Shown: piece after piece, positions 10,248 through 23,065 of the stretch
How positions within the stretch are numbered: position 1 is the stretch's first letter
Layout of the letters: every line of letters starts with the position of its first letter
Assembly: GCA_016785225.1 (NCBI GenBank)
Contig: JAFBJZ010000912.1
Location: 2,480,001 to 2,544,000 of the forward strand
Reading direction: 5' to 3'
Length of the DNA stretch: 64,000 nucleotides
From: Psettodes erumei
Lineage: Eukaryota > Chordata > Actinopteri > Pleuronectiformes > Psettodidae
Position numbers and translations under genes: made by a program
Notes under the pieces: generated by a model
What the model was told of the DNA's origin: nothing
The model's database searches: none
What the model saw: only the letters and a program-made list of their open reading frames with translations

Positions 10248-12004
10248 CGTGCGGGACGGGCAGGTCGACAGGGCAGAGTCACGCTGGCAGTGAACTGCGA
10301 TTAAAACCGAATCTGTTGCCACATCCGCCGCAGTCTGTCTGAAAATAAATGACACAGCTCCTTGAGAACCGAGCAGAGCTCCTGAGGTAGGAGGTCAAAA
10401 GGGCTGGAAGCTGTAGCACGTTTGTGGAGTTTGTTCAAACAATCATTCCAACATTCAGCAAATAAATCAGGAATCAACAGGAGCCTTGACTGTGTTATTT
10501 GTATAGCACTGCTACATATGTTACGTAAGCGGTCCAGTTTCTGCTTGGGTGGACAATTCTTTTTTTCACAGGTGTGTTTCATCAGATATCAGTTATCAGC
10601 TGGCACAGTGGTTACGCCGCACTAAATCACAATGTAGTGTTGTTTTGTTTTTAAATGGAAATCAAATGATTGGCTGAATGTCCACAACACACCAGCACAG
10701 CAGCAACTGTGTGTGTCTGTGTGTGCGTTTACGCAATTGTTTGCTCTTCCTACTGAGATGATTCCTAATTTTATATGTCCAGGTCAATAGATCACTCATT
10801 AGCACCCCCCCCACACACACACACACACACACATCACTGTTTATTTATAATCCTCTAAATGCAATCATAGACTACACTATTAGGACACACAGTCAATCAA
10901 CATTTCAGCTACCCTGATTTATGCGGAGCGCTTGGTGTGTGGGTGGGGAGCGAGCGACAGCAGGAAACACACAGGGAGGGGTAGAGAGGGGGTGGGGGGG
11001 ATGATTTCCCTTAAGTGGCATGTTTGTGTGTGTAGCCCTTGTTTAATTGTGCACCATACATCCAGGGAAATTACTCAGAGTGGCATAAAAACAAATTGCA
11101 GTAGAATGATGGAGGGCGTCACTGCGAGCGCGGTACACACACAGTGTACATCCCTCCTGCACTGCGGGCTTCAACCATGGAGCCAGTGATTATAGCTTAC
11201 AGTGACAAAGCAATCATGTGACAGAAGCTAAGTAATATTCATCCATAAATGCCGGTGGATTAGATTCACGCTATTGAACTGAGGAAAAGTCATACAAGAG
11301 CTCGCCCGCCTTTTCATTTCTTCTGCATTTCCAGGTTCCGTCAGCTGATTTGAACAGTTTGCAGGCGCTAGTGAGGATGTGTCAGAATATACGACTGCAC
11401 ACCAAACCCATGCTACACATGTTATTTAGTCACATGTTTGGACACAGTTGAGCTGAAAAGTTCAGCCGCCGCTCCGAATGTAACCATTGCAACATTACAG
11501 CACTTCTGCTTCACGTGTGCTGGTGCAACGAAGCCCGGCCCAACTTTTAACTGGCCACAAGCAAAATTTCACAACTCCGAGATCGCTGCGAGCGCAACTT
11601 TTGGATGGAAAGCCACCACTTAGAATGGACGTGAAGAAACGAGACTAATGTGAACACAGGGGCTACGTGCGTGAGATGGAGTAAACAGCAGGAGAGAAGA
11701 GATCAGCGAACGTGAGAAAAGACAGGACGAGAAGGGACAGGATATAGTAATATCATGAGATAAGGAACGGAAAGTTTAAGACGAGGAGATAAACCAGAAG
11801 ACAGCATAGCAGCATGATTGAAGGATGCGGGCCGCGAGACAAATGGGGCTTTAAAATAAAAAAAGCAAAGAGGAGGGCGAGTCAGAGAGTTCAAAATGAT
11901 GGAAAAGAGAGGGGGGGGTTTTCATTGTGTCCGACATCTTGGAAGGAGCGCAAACATATCCCTGTAAACATTTACATACAGTCAGTTGACTCAAACGACA
12001 TCCG

Positions 12005-12007
<3 letters not shown>

Positions 12008-12053
<46 letters not shown>
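12008..12053. repeat. (TG)n microsatellite
   Basis: About 23 TG units in the intron. A shorter TG run follows at about 12184-12203. Confidence 0.92.
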
Positions 12054-12057
<4 letters not shown>

Positions 12058-13071
12058 CCTTAAATGTCACATTAAAGATTGATGCACACTTCCTATTATG
12101 TTGAGGCCTGTGGAGCAGAACAGGCCGACCAGCCAATGAACTGATAGGACAGATATCAGTTGATTAGACCACACTCGGTTTGGGTGTGTGTGTGTGTGTG
12201 TGTGCGTGTGTGTCCTTTTCATTGACAGCTGAGCAAGCCTCTTGGTCTCAGGTTGTTTAGGAAGATCTCACGACTTAATCCTAAACAGTTAGGCGCCCAG
12301 CGGAGAAGGTTGCGGTGGGAGCGGCGGGTGGCTGTGCGCTGGTAATTGCAAAACGCGTGCACAGGTTGTGTTGTTACTACATCAAACGCTCTCTTCTGAG
12401 AGGGGCGAGCGCTCCCTGAAGCCACTGCTCTCCCGCTCTGTCTCTGCACAGATGCCCTGCACGTACTGACCTATTTACCACAATGCACATACGCTCTGTT
12501 CAGGATCTACATGCCCTGCCTTTGTGACACAGTGCCGTGCATGGTTAAGTGCCGCGTGAAGTAGTCATATGGACAGTGGGTGTGTTATCACGTTGGTCGG
12601 GTGCATAGTGCCTGCTGATTACAGGGGTCCTGTAAATGTGAAGAACTGATCGTCATTCAGTGCCGGAGAAAACGGCGCAACTCTCCCTTGTTCATGTATA
12701 GATGTTGCATCTTGCTTCAATTAATTTAAAACCGTTGCACATCTTACCAAGTCATCACGCACAGCTGCGTGCAGTCAACTCTACTGCAATCGATGTCATG
12801 ATCTGGTCAGTTGATTGCTGATATTCATCTCACATTCGTCTTCCTGCAACAGTAAAAAAGAAGCGCGGCTCTTCTCCTCTGTCAAATCAAGTCCATTTTT
12901 GTATTTTTGGCCAGGTCGTACCGCCGCAGCTTCTGTCGAAGCGACGAGTGCTTGCTGTTAAAACGTGTCAGAACATCACGGTGGGGGACGTCGAAGCATC
13001 TAAAAACTGGTTACTTAGCAACAGCTTTCAAGCGGGACAGTTGAGGCGACCTCCCTTGGGCTGATCCTGTT

Positions 13072-13090
13072 AAAAAAAAAAAAAAAAAAA
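13072..13090. repeat. Poly(A) homopolymer
   Basis: A run of 19 A residues within the intron. It could be an old retrotransposon tail, but no element body is recognised upstream. Confidence 0.85.
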
Positions 13091-15766
13091 GACAGACATG
13101 TTTTAAGCATAAACGAGTATGTAAACTCTACGTAGAGTGAACTGTGTTATAATTTGTGGTCCTTGCCTGGTTGATTTTATCCCTGTCGTGAACCACATGT
13201 CAATGTAAACGGCTAATGCGGGGTCGTTGCACTTGAGTTAGCACAGCAAGTGATCGATATGACTCGGCACTAAAGACTAAAGTCCACTTTAGCCTCATAT
13301 CATCGTTTACGCGGTTGTTAATTACTGGTCAGCGTGACGACTCTCTTCGCACATTAACAGCCCCGTGGGCTGTGACAGAGGGAGGGGAGGGATCGGCGTG
13401 TGTTTGCGCGTTAACAGACTGTTGAGAGGGCGACGCCGAATATCGCAGCTTGTCGGGAGGACTCGGTATCTTTCTGTGCTGGAAACACACACACATACAC
13501 ACACACACACACAGTCACGCGCACACACGCTCGTCCTTGTCATTATCACCTCCCAGACTGCATTCTCTCCGGTTGTCTCTCTTTTGTGCCCGTCGCTCTT
13601 TTGGTGATAATCTCTAATACTGTACATCGCCGGGGAAATGAGACGGGGGCGTACGCCGGGGTCTGGTGTTAATCGACTTAGTGCGCCGTGAATAGTGACG
13701 TCAGAGTGAGGGAAAGGAAGACGAACGGTGGTCCCCATGCCGTGCGCCGACGAAAAGGACCGGGCGATATAAACCTTGGGGGGACAGCCGTTCTGCACGT
13801 GAAATAATGCTCGCGTTCGTGTGAGCGTGAGCTTGTGTCAAAAAATATTTCTTTGACCTGTGGCTGGGGGGGTGGAAGCTTTTATTCAGAGTGGGTTCAA
13901 CCTCCTGTGGTGGTTAAAGGTCACGACAGCCGCAGCTGTAAGCCCTCAATAGTGGCAACTTTCGCTGTACTTTAAAGTGTCAATGTTTTTTATGGAGTCT
14001 GACAGCAAAGGAAGGAAGAAGAGGCTGCAGGCGCATGGACTCTACTCACCAGCACCAGTGTTGAAAGAATGAGAAACGAGTTCATCCATGAAATGTGTCT
14101 GCCCACGGTAAGCTTCGTGTGGGTCCAGCCCGGGTTAACTGCACGTGATTCTTTGCTGATGAGTTAAAACACGCAGCAATTGAATTACAGTATCTGTGGC
14201 TTTAATGCAGCCCGTCAGTTCGTGTGTGTGTCGATAACAATATCGCCTTCGTCTTTTTCTCTCGAGCTCTTGGAAGCACGGTAACTCTGCCTCTGTTTTG
14301 GGAGAACAATCACTGACCTATAAATACAAACGTCCATTACACCAGATGGATGCATGAGGTGGGTATATTCTCTGCTCGCTGACTTACTGCCCGTCTGTCG
14401 GCCCATCTCAGCATACCGAGCTCTGAATGGGTGTTGTTGTGTGAAAAAAAAATCCCTTTATAATTCGGCTGCTTGGACCTCACTCTGCTCTTAATTTAAG
14501 AAGCGAAGCTGCCTGTCACAACGGAATACACCAGGGATAATACACCCCATTGTAACTCAGCGGAGGCTAAATACAGGGTGTTAAAAGCGCATTAGGGTTG
14601 TCTGATCGCAATAAAAGTCCCTGCTGAAGCGTCATTTTAAAACTGGAAGTTGCCTTGTTGTCTTCATTTTAAATGTGTGAATGTTCCATTTTGCCAGCGA
14701 TGCAGTTACAGCACTGCCCTCCGAGGGCTGAGAGAATGAATCCCTTAACTGTGCGATTCAGGATCATTTGATTTATGCCGCCACATTAAAAAATAAAGGT
14801 CCACTTCCACGGATATTCCGTTACATAACTGAACAGAGTCATCTCGCCTACCTACTTCCCCTTCTCAGTTCACACCAAGTGGCTGTTCGATGTGGTAACT
14901 TCGTCTCTGTATTTTACACAGCTGACCAGGACTGATGGCCTTTTTTCTTTGAATGTAAGGGAATCCTGGAGATAAAGGCAACATTTTTAATGGGAGAGGA
15001 TGAAGATTTGTATCACTGTGAACTGAAGTTGTTGTTGTTTCCTGGCAAATAAGTAATCAGGTTTAAAATAGCTTCAAACAACAGAAAAGAGCTTTTGCTG
15101 CTCATTTCGTTCAGATTGTCCCAGGACATACAGGTGATTCCCTCCCTGTTCCAGCAGTGTTGATCCACAGTTGACCTTTGAACTCTGGGTAGAGGAAACA
15201 GAATCTGCGGTCAGTAGAGAACACACACTGCCTCTTGTAATTAATGGCAGTAATCCAGTGGGTGGGTTGCTCGTTGTGCTTGTTATGTAACGTTAACACA
15301 CATCATTAAGTTTACACTGCAACACAAATACATCCATTCGAAGTAATGATGCTCCCACTCTGTCACTCCAACTGAGATGAAGACGTGAGATGCTGCGGGT
15401 CCATCTGAGGCAGACTTCTGGAAGGAGAGGGGCGGGCCAATGAAAACGCGCTCTTCAGTCACCAGCATCAGAACATCACGTTTGTCACTTTCACAGCAAA
15501 TATGCAGCTTCTTTAGCTAGTAAACTAATTAGCCAGACCTGTTAACGGCTGGCATTGGAGCAGATAAACACAAACGAGTCCATTCCTTGTGCTCTGGCTC
15601 GTGTGTTCTTGGTTTTGCCCTCACAACAGCTCCATGCTCACAGTTCTCAGCAAGTGAAGAAATCCTAAGCTTGACCTTGGCCCGCTATGCCTCATTACGG
15701 CGGCTGACGGAGAAGTAGATTGCTGCTGATTTACAGTCTGTGTTTTCTGTGCTTGTCTGTGTGCAG

Positions 15767-15895
15767 CTACCTAGACAGCCTAGATCGGATTGGTGCCGCA
15801 GACTACCAGCCGACAGAGCAGGACATCCTGAGGACCCGGGTGAAGACCACGGGCATCGTCGAGACACACTTCACCTTCAAAAACCTTCACTTCAG
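15767..15895 (+). CDS. gnao1: gnao1 exon: residues 155-198 (switch I region)
   Basis: The acceptor is tgtgtgcag and the donor is gttggt. The first base C completes the TA carried from the previous exon to give Tyr155. The exon then reads YLDSLDRIGAADYQPTEQDI, LRTRVKTTGIVETHFTFKN and LHF, ending in AG that is completed by the next exon to Arg198. Its 129 nt is the standard size for this exon in Gi/Go genes. It carries switch I: Arg179 in RVKTTG is the catalytic arginine that stabilises the transition state of GTP hydrolysis, and the adjacent Thr contacts Mg2+. Phase and frame agree with both neighbours. No mutation is seen in motif residues. Confidence 0.98.
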
Positions 15896-17472
15896 GTTGG
15901 TGGAAACGCTTGACGGTGACATTTGTAACACCATCATCATCATCATGGTCTTTTTCTCTTGCGGCCTGTAATTAATAAGATTAAATGCTTTAAACATGTC
16001 TCTATATTTATGATTGCCTGTCTTTTTAATGAGATCTGATTCAATTAGAGCCATGAGCTATGGGAATGATGACAGAGAGGAGGAGAGGCGTTATGGGATG
16101 GTTGGAGGAATGGAAAGAGACAAGAGGGGAGGAGTCTTGTGCTGACCTGTAATTTAATTACCATATATCTGCCCTTCGTGTGCGTGCAGACGCACACACG
16201 TTACTATATTTCACTTATCCTCCTACTTTTGGTCTCAGTCATTCTGCACACGCACACAAATATTTATTGTTAAGATAAATGCTACTTCACCGTTTAGTTC
16301 TGTGAAATGATGCAGTCTACTGTAGCAGGCGCTGTGCTGGGTGTGTTTTGCTATTACTGGCAGTCAGGCCGTGTGTGGGAGACTACAGTATTCCCGTCCT
16401 GGGTGTAACCCATCAACCTACCATTACACCATTACATGGAGGTCTAACCACCACAAAAATACAACTCACGCACGAGAAAGTGGTCATTCCCAATTGATGG
16501 CTTCACCTCTGCTGTAGTCCTCAGAGGGACAACTCAGGTTGAGAGGTTCCTCTGGACGAGGCGAGTTTCTCCCCTGGTCATCACAACAGTCACAGTGTTT
16601 GATTTAGACAGCACACAGATGGATGGACAGGTTAGACAGGAAAAAACATGATGGAAATGCTCTGAGGACCCATTTGCACTTGTCATTTCAGAAGTCCCTT
16701 ATCTAGATTAAAACCCAGAATAGAATTAAGACACTTTCATTTATACTTTATGGTCACATGTCTGCATCTCTGTTGGCCAGACCACAAGTCTGACAGAAGC
16801 TCATGTTGTTGCTTTCTGGGCTACGTTCAAATCTGGCTCGGCCCCCGTCCTGCCCCGTGGGTGAAGGATATGCTTCCTGAGCACCTGATGCACCAGTTTG
16901 GTCACAACAATTACTGCTTAGCTACACAGCTAACAATACTCCACTTACCCATGCAGATCAGTGCTTTCTCATCCAACCACATCAGTGAATGACTGAACTG
17001 ATCACAGATGGATGAATGCTACAGCAGCTCGTTGTATGTTATGTATGATTCTTTATTTTAAAATCACTTGAACGATTTCAGTCCATCTGGAATTCTCCTT
17101 TGTTGGACTTATTCATTACTTTTTTGCGTTCAGAAGCTATCCAGTCTGACCCAAGATGACATGAAGTGTAAATGAGGTCTAACCCATCATCATCAATTGC
17201 TAGAAAGGGCCATAAAAGACATATGTTGTCAGATTAATTGTCAGATTAATCCAGAAAATAGGGAGGAATTCTCCAATGGCCAGAATATATCAATAGCCCT
17301 CTTACTTTCACTGTATAACTGAGCACACACACAGGGAAGAGGAAATGTCACATAAACACAAAATCCGCCACTTGCACCTGCCTCTGTATGGTGATATAAA
17401 AAAAACAACTTTGTGTTTGTGTGCCAGTCTGTAAAAATGCATTATTGACATCTGACTCTCTGTGGCCATCAG
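15896..17472 (+). other. gnao1: gnao1 intron
   Basis: A 1.6-kb intron between two intact coding exons. I see no other feature. Confidence 0.92.
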
Positions 17473-17602
17473 GCTGTTTGACGTGGGAGGCCAGAGGTCG
17501 GAGAGGAAGAAGTGGATCCACTGTTTCGAGGATGTCACAGCCATCATCTTCTGCGTGGCGCTCAGCGGATACGACCAGGTGCTGCATGAGGACGAGACCA
17601 CG
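17473..17602 (+). CDS. gnao1: gnao1 exon: residues 198-241 (switch II)
   Basis: The acceptor gccatcag and donor gtaagg bound 130 nt, the usual size of this exon. The protein is (R)LFDVGGQRSERKKWIHCFED, then VTAIIFCVALSGYDQVLHED and ETT. DVGGQ is the G3/switch II motif; Gln205 positions the attacking water in GTP hydrolysis, and Arg209 lies in RSER. This is the last exon shared by both isoforms. Its phase-0 end is compatible with both exon 7B (22912) and exon 7A (30904). The sequence is intact and essentially identical to other vertebrate Go-alpha proteins. Confidence 0.98.
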
Positions 17603-20094
17603 GTAAGGACCTGTGTTCGCGTGTGCGTTCTCTCTGGCTCTGCCTCTGTCCCCCCTCACTGATGCTTTTTCTCCGTCGCCGTGTGGCCCAGAGACCCCAT
17701 TTATGCTGTAACTACTGGAACACACCTTTACAAGACGCCGTATCAGAAAGCATCGGCATGGGCCATGTATCCACGGCTCTTTTGTGCATTCAGGAAGTGG
17801 GACAACATGGCAAAGAGTCCCTTAATACATGTTGACACAGGCTATATAATAGGTAGAGTAAAGGCAGAGTTGTTCTATAATTAGAAAGAACATGTAAGCT
17901 GACACTAAACACATGATGCGTGTAAAAGCTTCAGACAGGAAGGGATAAATGACTCCAGTGCTCTTTGACGAGCCGCTAAATAAATTAAGGCATGTAAGAC
18001 TTAAAATGTGTATATTTACCTTTTATGTATTCATTTTACAAAGTGGTTGCGGAATAGCAACGCAGCAGACTTTTCTTATCGTACATCTGTGTCGTGACCT
18101 GATGTTGTTTAACGATACTGACACATCGGCAGCGGTTTGCCACACTGGCTTGCTTTGGTGCTTTTCCTGCAACCAAAAGCACAACATGACCCCCCCACCA
18201 CCACCTTGCAGAACATGGAGATTACTGATGATGCATGTAAACAAATCGACAGAAAACCAGTGAAGGCCCTATTCATCAACCTTTTGGTACTTGTTTGTTT
18301 AACAAAACACTTTGCTGGGCTGCGCTCCAGCTCTGGTGCACACAGGGCTGGATGGAACTGACGCAACATGACAAAGGTTTACTGAATCTGCGAGCTACTG
18401 TTCTCCATGGAAATACTTCCCTAAGCTCACTGTGCAATCTAAGCCGTGTTTTGAGAAAAAAGTGAGTGACCTGCTTTAAATAATGGGAAGGACAGGTACA
18501 GCATAAAGGTTGCACTAAAGTCAAATTATACTGACTGTAGACAAAGAAGCAGACACAGAGCGCAGAAGAATTCATGAGTGTTTTCACCTTAAAAAGGAGC
18601 ATTGAATAAATAAAAAATCATTTTCGGGGGGTTATGATAATTCTGTGCACATTGCAAAGTGGAGTGCAAATGCGCAGCTGTTTGGTATTTGTTTAGCCTA
18701 AATGTGCGTGAGTCGTAAAACAGTTGCAAAGGAGTCGATAAATATTTCCTCAACGAAAGACCACGTCCCACCGTGTGGCTGTAAAGATGGTGCCATGGAG
18801 TGTAAAACAAATAAGCTCATTTGAATGTGCGGTACTCGCTGCTATTTATAAGCCTGAAGTGGATCCTCTGAGGATTCCTGGCTGGGAAATTGTGCTCGGT
18901 TGCCGCTCTGTCTATGCAGATGTCGTCAAGCCTCCCTCTGAGCTGGGAGAACCAGAAGAGTGTCAGATTAGGGGGTGAAATATCCATCTATATCGAAATA
19001 TCCATCTCAAAAAAGCTCACAAACAGCTTTTTGTTATCTGTGTTGCATATTTGAGATACAGATACAGAACAGACTGCAGTGCGATGATCGAGCAGGTACA
19101 AATTAAGGGCCTGTTTGTGTTTGTTCAATGTGATTTCAGTCAGGGGAGAATTAAAAGAGAGAGAATTAGAGATGTAAGTTATTGTGATCAGGAGGTATAG
19201 ACTGTAGCGCTCAGATTCCAGCAGGAAGTAGAGCACCGTGGGAAGTGACCCAGTGAACTGGCTGCTCCAGTATAAAGGATACCGCTTGAAGCTAGGACAT
19301 CTTCGTGTGAGGGAAGCCTCTGATTGGAGGGTTTGACTGGAGAAGGCCCGCATTCCACAGGTGACGTGGCAAGGGGATGGCGCTGGTTCAAACAACCCTC
19401 ACAACCCCACAAATAGTTGCTCATTTAAGCTTCATCCTCTCTAAACAAGCTGCTAGAGAGGGCGAGAGATTCTGGTCTTTTTTATTTCACCACAATGTTA
19501 CAACTGACACCCCCTTAGAAGTCAGGAGAAAGCACAGAAGAGGAAGAAAGTGATGAGAGAAGAGAGTTGGGCCCAGGCAACGGAGACTGATGAAGAAGAT
19601 GAAATCTGAGCTGCGTTTCCCTTCTGTCATCGTGGACAGCGCGATGGACAAGCTAGCATCCCTAGTGAAGAATCACAGTGACCTCCATGACGGCGGTGTA
19701 GTGCAGTGTTTCACAGACGTGGCGACAGGAAGCAGCTTCGGATCCCATCGCTGCCATCACTGACTTTCAGAGAGTCCGGGCAGACAGGCTGGAGCCGCTC
19801 GTTGGGTTTTCTGTTAGCCTTGAGGCTACATCCACGACACATATGAAGTTCTCACGCAGCATCTTGGTTCTTGCTTACATCCACTCCTCGTTGCCTCATC
19901 ATTGGATCATGTTACCATGAGACTTCAGACTTTTCAGCCCAGCCCTTTCTCCGTGGTATCTGAAGACTTTGACCGGACTTGATTCTGCCCCTTTTCCCTC
20001 AGTTTGTGGAGGAGAGGAGACGGGAACCTGGACCTGCTGCATGTTCAAGAGATCTTGCCTAACTTACTTACTACTCTTTTATACTTTCCTCTTG

Positions 20095-20150
20095 TGACAG
20101 GTAGTTTCCCTGTAGGGATCAATAAAGTTGTTCTCGTTCCGATTCTTTAG
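20095..20150 (+). repeat. Possible LINE-like 3' tail
   Basis: The phrase tttccctgtagggatcaata followed by aagtt resembles the 3' ends of some fish non-LTR retrotransposons (ttccct...ggatcaataaagt). Upstream sequence from about 19530 could be part of the same copy, but no reverse transcriptase is recognised. The family assignment is from memory and tentative. Confidence 0.35.
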
Positions 20151-21510
20151 ATGTGGGGGAACAAAAGGGCAGTTACCACTGATGAAAACGACCAACTAAC
20201 AATAGAAAACACAAATTCACCAAATATCACAGATCTGTCCGTTACATTAGTTGCAGGTCTGCTATTTTTTAATCTTGAAAACTGTGTTCTGATCAACATT
20301 ATGTGTTATTATTTTTAAAGAGCAAACACTCGCGTGGGAGTTATAATTACCAAGCAAATAAGCAAATGTTTTGCGCTGGGCTCCCACCTCCTCTGTCTCG
20401 TCTACTACCAGACACATCCCTGGCATGTGATTCAAAAATCACCAGCACTTTGCACAGCAAAAAATATGCCACAGTCAAACAGGACAGATAACACCCCCTC
20501 ACTAATAGGAGTGATAAAGTAATACATTTTTTAAAGTCGCCGATACGCCATGACATTATTTTCCCATAACACTAATCCAGTCTGGACAGGAGTTACAAGA
20601 GTGGATGTCATGGATTTTCCTCTGTTGCAGTTTAAATCCTCTTCCAGAGCAAGATAACACAGGAGTTCTAATATTGTAGTCTGTAAGCAAAGTATGAAAG
20701 CATCATGGAAAGCCTATGTATTTTTACACTTCTTTCCAGCAATATATGCAAAAAGGAATGCTTTTCAAAACCGCTGTATGACAACAAACAAAGCTTTCAG
20801 GTATTGAAAGATATGGATATCTGTTCTGTCAACATATAGAACCTGCTATTGGCACATTTATAAGGTGGCAGAACAAGTTTTCTTGTTTGTGTGTGGGTTT
20901 CTATTGTCCTCGTTCTGATGGGGAATAAAAGGCCACTTCACTGGCCGCACCCTAAAGGTTTATGACTGTATACAGAAAATCCCTATTAACATCTGTGTAC
21001 TGTATGAATGCAAATACGTCCAGCAGCACGCTTACTACGACCACGTGTACTGGCACTGCCCTTCCTTCTGTTGAAAACCGCTTTGCATTGTGTTTTTGTC
21101 TGGCTGTGCTCGTCTTGGTCCCTGAAAACACACTCGTATACAGACGCACACACAGACCATTCTCTGAAATGATAACTGCTCCAGGTCAACGCTGTCTTCC
21201 TGCCTCCCGGGAGGGTGGGGGTTCGGGGGTGTACACACCAGGGATATGGGATGTGGGTGGGTGGATCCCCCCCCTTGCATTTTTTTGTTCCCGCTCTAAG
21301 CTCCGCCCTGCAGCATCTCTGGCTCCTTCCACTCCTCCTGTCACTCTCGCCATCGACTGTCCTCTCTAACCAATCAGCAGTAAGATCTTCTGCAGATGTT
21401 CCACGCACAGACAGGTATGAAACCCCCTGATAGGTTGATACACTCACCAGGAGTTGAAAGCAGTGTCTCTTTGTGTTCATGAACAAGGGAAATGTATCAT
21501 TGTGTGTCTG

Positions 21511-21550
<40 letters not shown>
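21511..21550. repeat. (TCTA)10 tetranucleotide microsatellite
   Basis: Ten TCTA units in perfect tandem, followed by degenerate copies. Confidence 0.95.
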
Positions 21551-22220
21551 GCTTTCTATCCGTTGATTGACTTGTGTGTGTGTGTGTGTGTTCCTTCTGT
21601 CCGATTACGGACATAGTTTTTATTCCTCTAAATTGCTCTTGAACATTCAGACCTCCTGTCTTTTGTCATGTGAAACTGCATTACTGAAATCTGCAGTAAT
21701 TCCCCACAATTCTATTTTTCCCACTAATGTGATTGGTTCCGTCCATCATCTGCTCCCCACTGGCATTAAAGGTTCACGACCAGAGAGAAACTGCTTTCAA
21801 CTCATTCTTTAAGTGAATCAGAGTCTTATCTGTTTTCTTCATTAGGCACTTCCATGTGGTTTGACAAGGTTTCTTGACTGATTTGATTTTTGCATGAGCA
21901 CTAAAAAGTAATGTCAACAGCTGGTTTGCTTTTGAAACTTCGGCTGACGTCATTTAGCAGAGGACAGATAGTTGTGGTAGACTGATTTACAAAGCTAACA
22001 ACTCAGTCTGTAGAAGGGTTTAATGGAAAAAACACATTGTACTAACAAGAAAAAGTGCCTAATGATTTTAAAAAATCAAATACTAAAATTCATTTAATCT
22101 TTCATGTATTAAGGATAGGTTTCAGTGATTAATTGCAGTTTTCATGCATTGTAACCACTTTAGCTGCATTTTATTTATGACTTATGCCTTGTTATTAAAT
22201 ATAGTATTTCTTCTTTAATA

Positions 22221-22492
22221 ACCCTGTGGAGTTTTTGTAAACAGTACATTTTAAAATCTTGTTTACATTCTGACCTAAAAATTGAGGTTCATTGAATACC
22301 CCAACTCAAAAATCACAGAGCTTATTTTGAATGTGTCCTGTTGACATCAGTTTTCTTCCTCCTATGTCGATGTTGCGGCCTTCTGCCTCATGCATACCCG
22401 GCTACAACATGTGATTAAAAAAAACAAAATAGGGACCCTCTATTCAAAGCAATACTCTGCAGTGCCCCTAGTGGTCAAAAACTCCACAGGGT
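22221..22492. mobile_element. MITE-like element with 17-bp terminal inverted repeats
   Basis: Left end accctgtggagtttttg (22221-22237) and right end caaaaactccacagggt (22476-22492) are exact reverse complements, 272 bp outer edge to outer edge. The interior is A+T-rich and non-coding. The right end (tgcccctagtggtcaaaaa) resembles ends of short non-autonomous DNA transposons that are common in fish. No clear target-site duplication could be settled by eye. It lies about 420 bp upstream of exon 7B. Confidence 0.7.
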
Positions 22493-22911
22493 ACCTTTAA
22501 GTGATCACCGACTCGGTGTTGTACAGTAAGAGCGGACAGTAACTCACAGCTAACAAGCTAAAAGTGCATGGCTTTGTCTAACTCCTTGGCAGCAAGCAGC
22601 TTACTAATAATTCCTATTACTCATATGGTGATAGAGACATACACACAAATACACGCTCCACGTGCAGCAGCAACAAGCTGTGTCCATGGACAAGAGGAAC
22701 TCAGTACCTCTGTCCTGCTTTTGTTCATATTTTATTTCCGCCTTGTGTTTCAATGGTGTGTATGTGTGTTCTTGATTACCCATGTGCATGCGTTTTCTGA
22801 ATAATTCACATTTCATTGAAATGCACGTGTATTCATGTATGTGTCTGTGAGAAATGCATGAGCGGGGATGTTTTGAGGCCCATTTAACCCGTGCTCACGT
22901 CTCTCATACAG

Positions 22912-23065
22912 AACCGCATGCATGAGTCTCTGAAGCTCTTTGACTCCATCTGTAACAACAAGTGGTTTAAGGACACCGCCATCATCCTCTTCCTGAACAA
23001 GAAGGACCTCTTTGAAAGAAAGATCGCCAAGTCACCACTGTCCATCTGCTTCCCCGAATACACTG
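22912..23065 (+). CDS. gnao1: gnao1 alternative exon 7B (Go2/GoB type), residues 242-293
   Basis: This is the first of two tandem versions of the exon carrying the G4 motif. The acceptor is ctctcatacag and the donor is ggtata (cut before gt at 23066). The 154 nt read NRMHESLKLFDSICNNKW, then FKDTAIILFLNKKDLFERK and IAKSPLSICFPEYT, and end in one base of Gly293. NKKD is the guanine-specificity motif. The residues HESLKLFDSICNNKWF match the mammalian Go2 (GoB) version rather than Go1 (HESLMLFDSICNNKFF). Its acceptor has a poor polypyrimidine tract compared with exon 7A, suggesting regulated inclusion. The frame is intact. Confidence 0.95.

Larger units (their letters stand above)
10180..15766 (+). 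other. gnao1: gnao1 intron
   Basis: An intron of about 5.6 kb between two recognised coding exons. It contains TG microsatellites (10211-10246, 12008-12053, about 12184-12203), an A homopolymer (13072-13090) and a CpG-rich patch around 13370-13760 with a full CRE TGACGTCA at 13696-13703. I see no additional exon. Confidence 0.9.
17603..22911 (+). other. gnao1: gnao1 intron before alternative exon 7B
   Basis: An intron of about 5.3 kb separating the shared exons from the first alternative pair. It holds a possible retroelement tail (about 20095-20150), a (TCTA)n tetranucleotide repeat, a full CRE TGACGTCA at 21945-21952 and a short inverted-repeat element (22221-22492). No further coding exon is seen. 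Confidence 0.85.

Noticed and set aside
21511..21550. CRISPR-like tandem repetition
   Set aside because: Simple tetranucleotide microsatellite without spacers, in a vertebrate genome.
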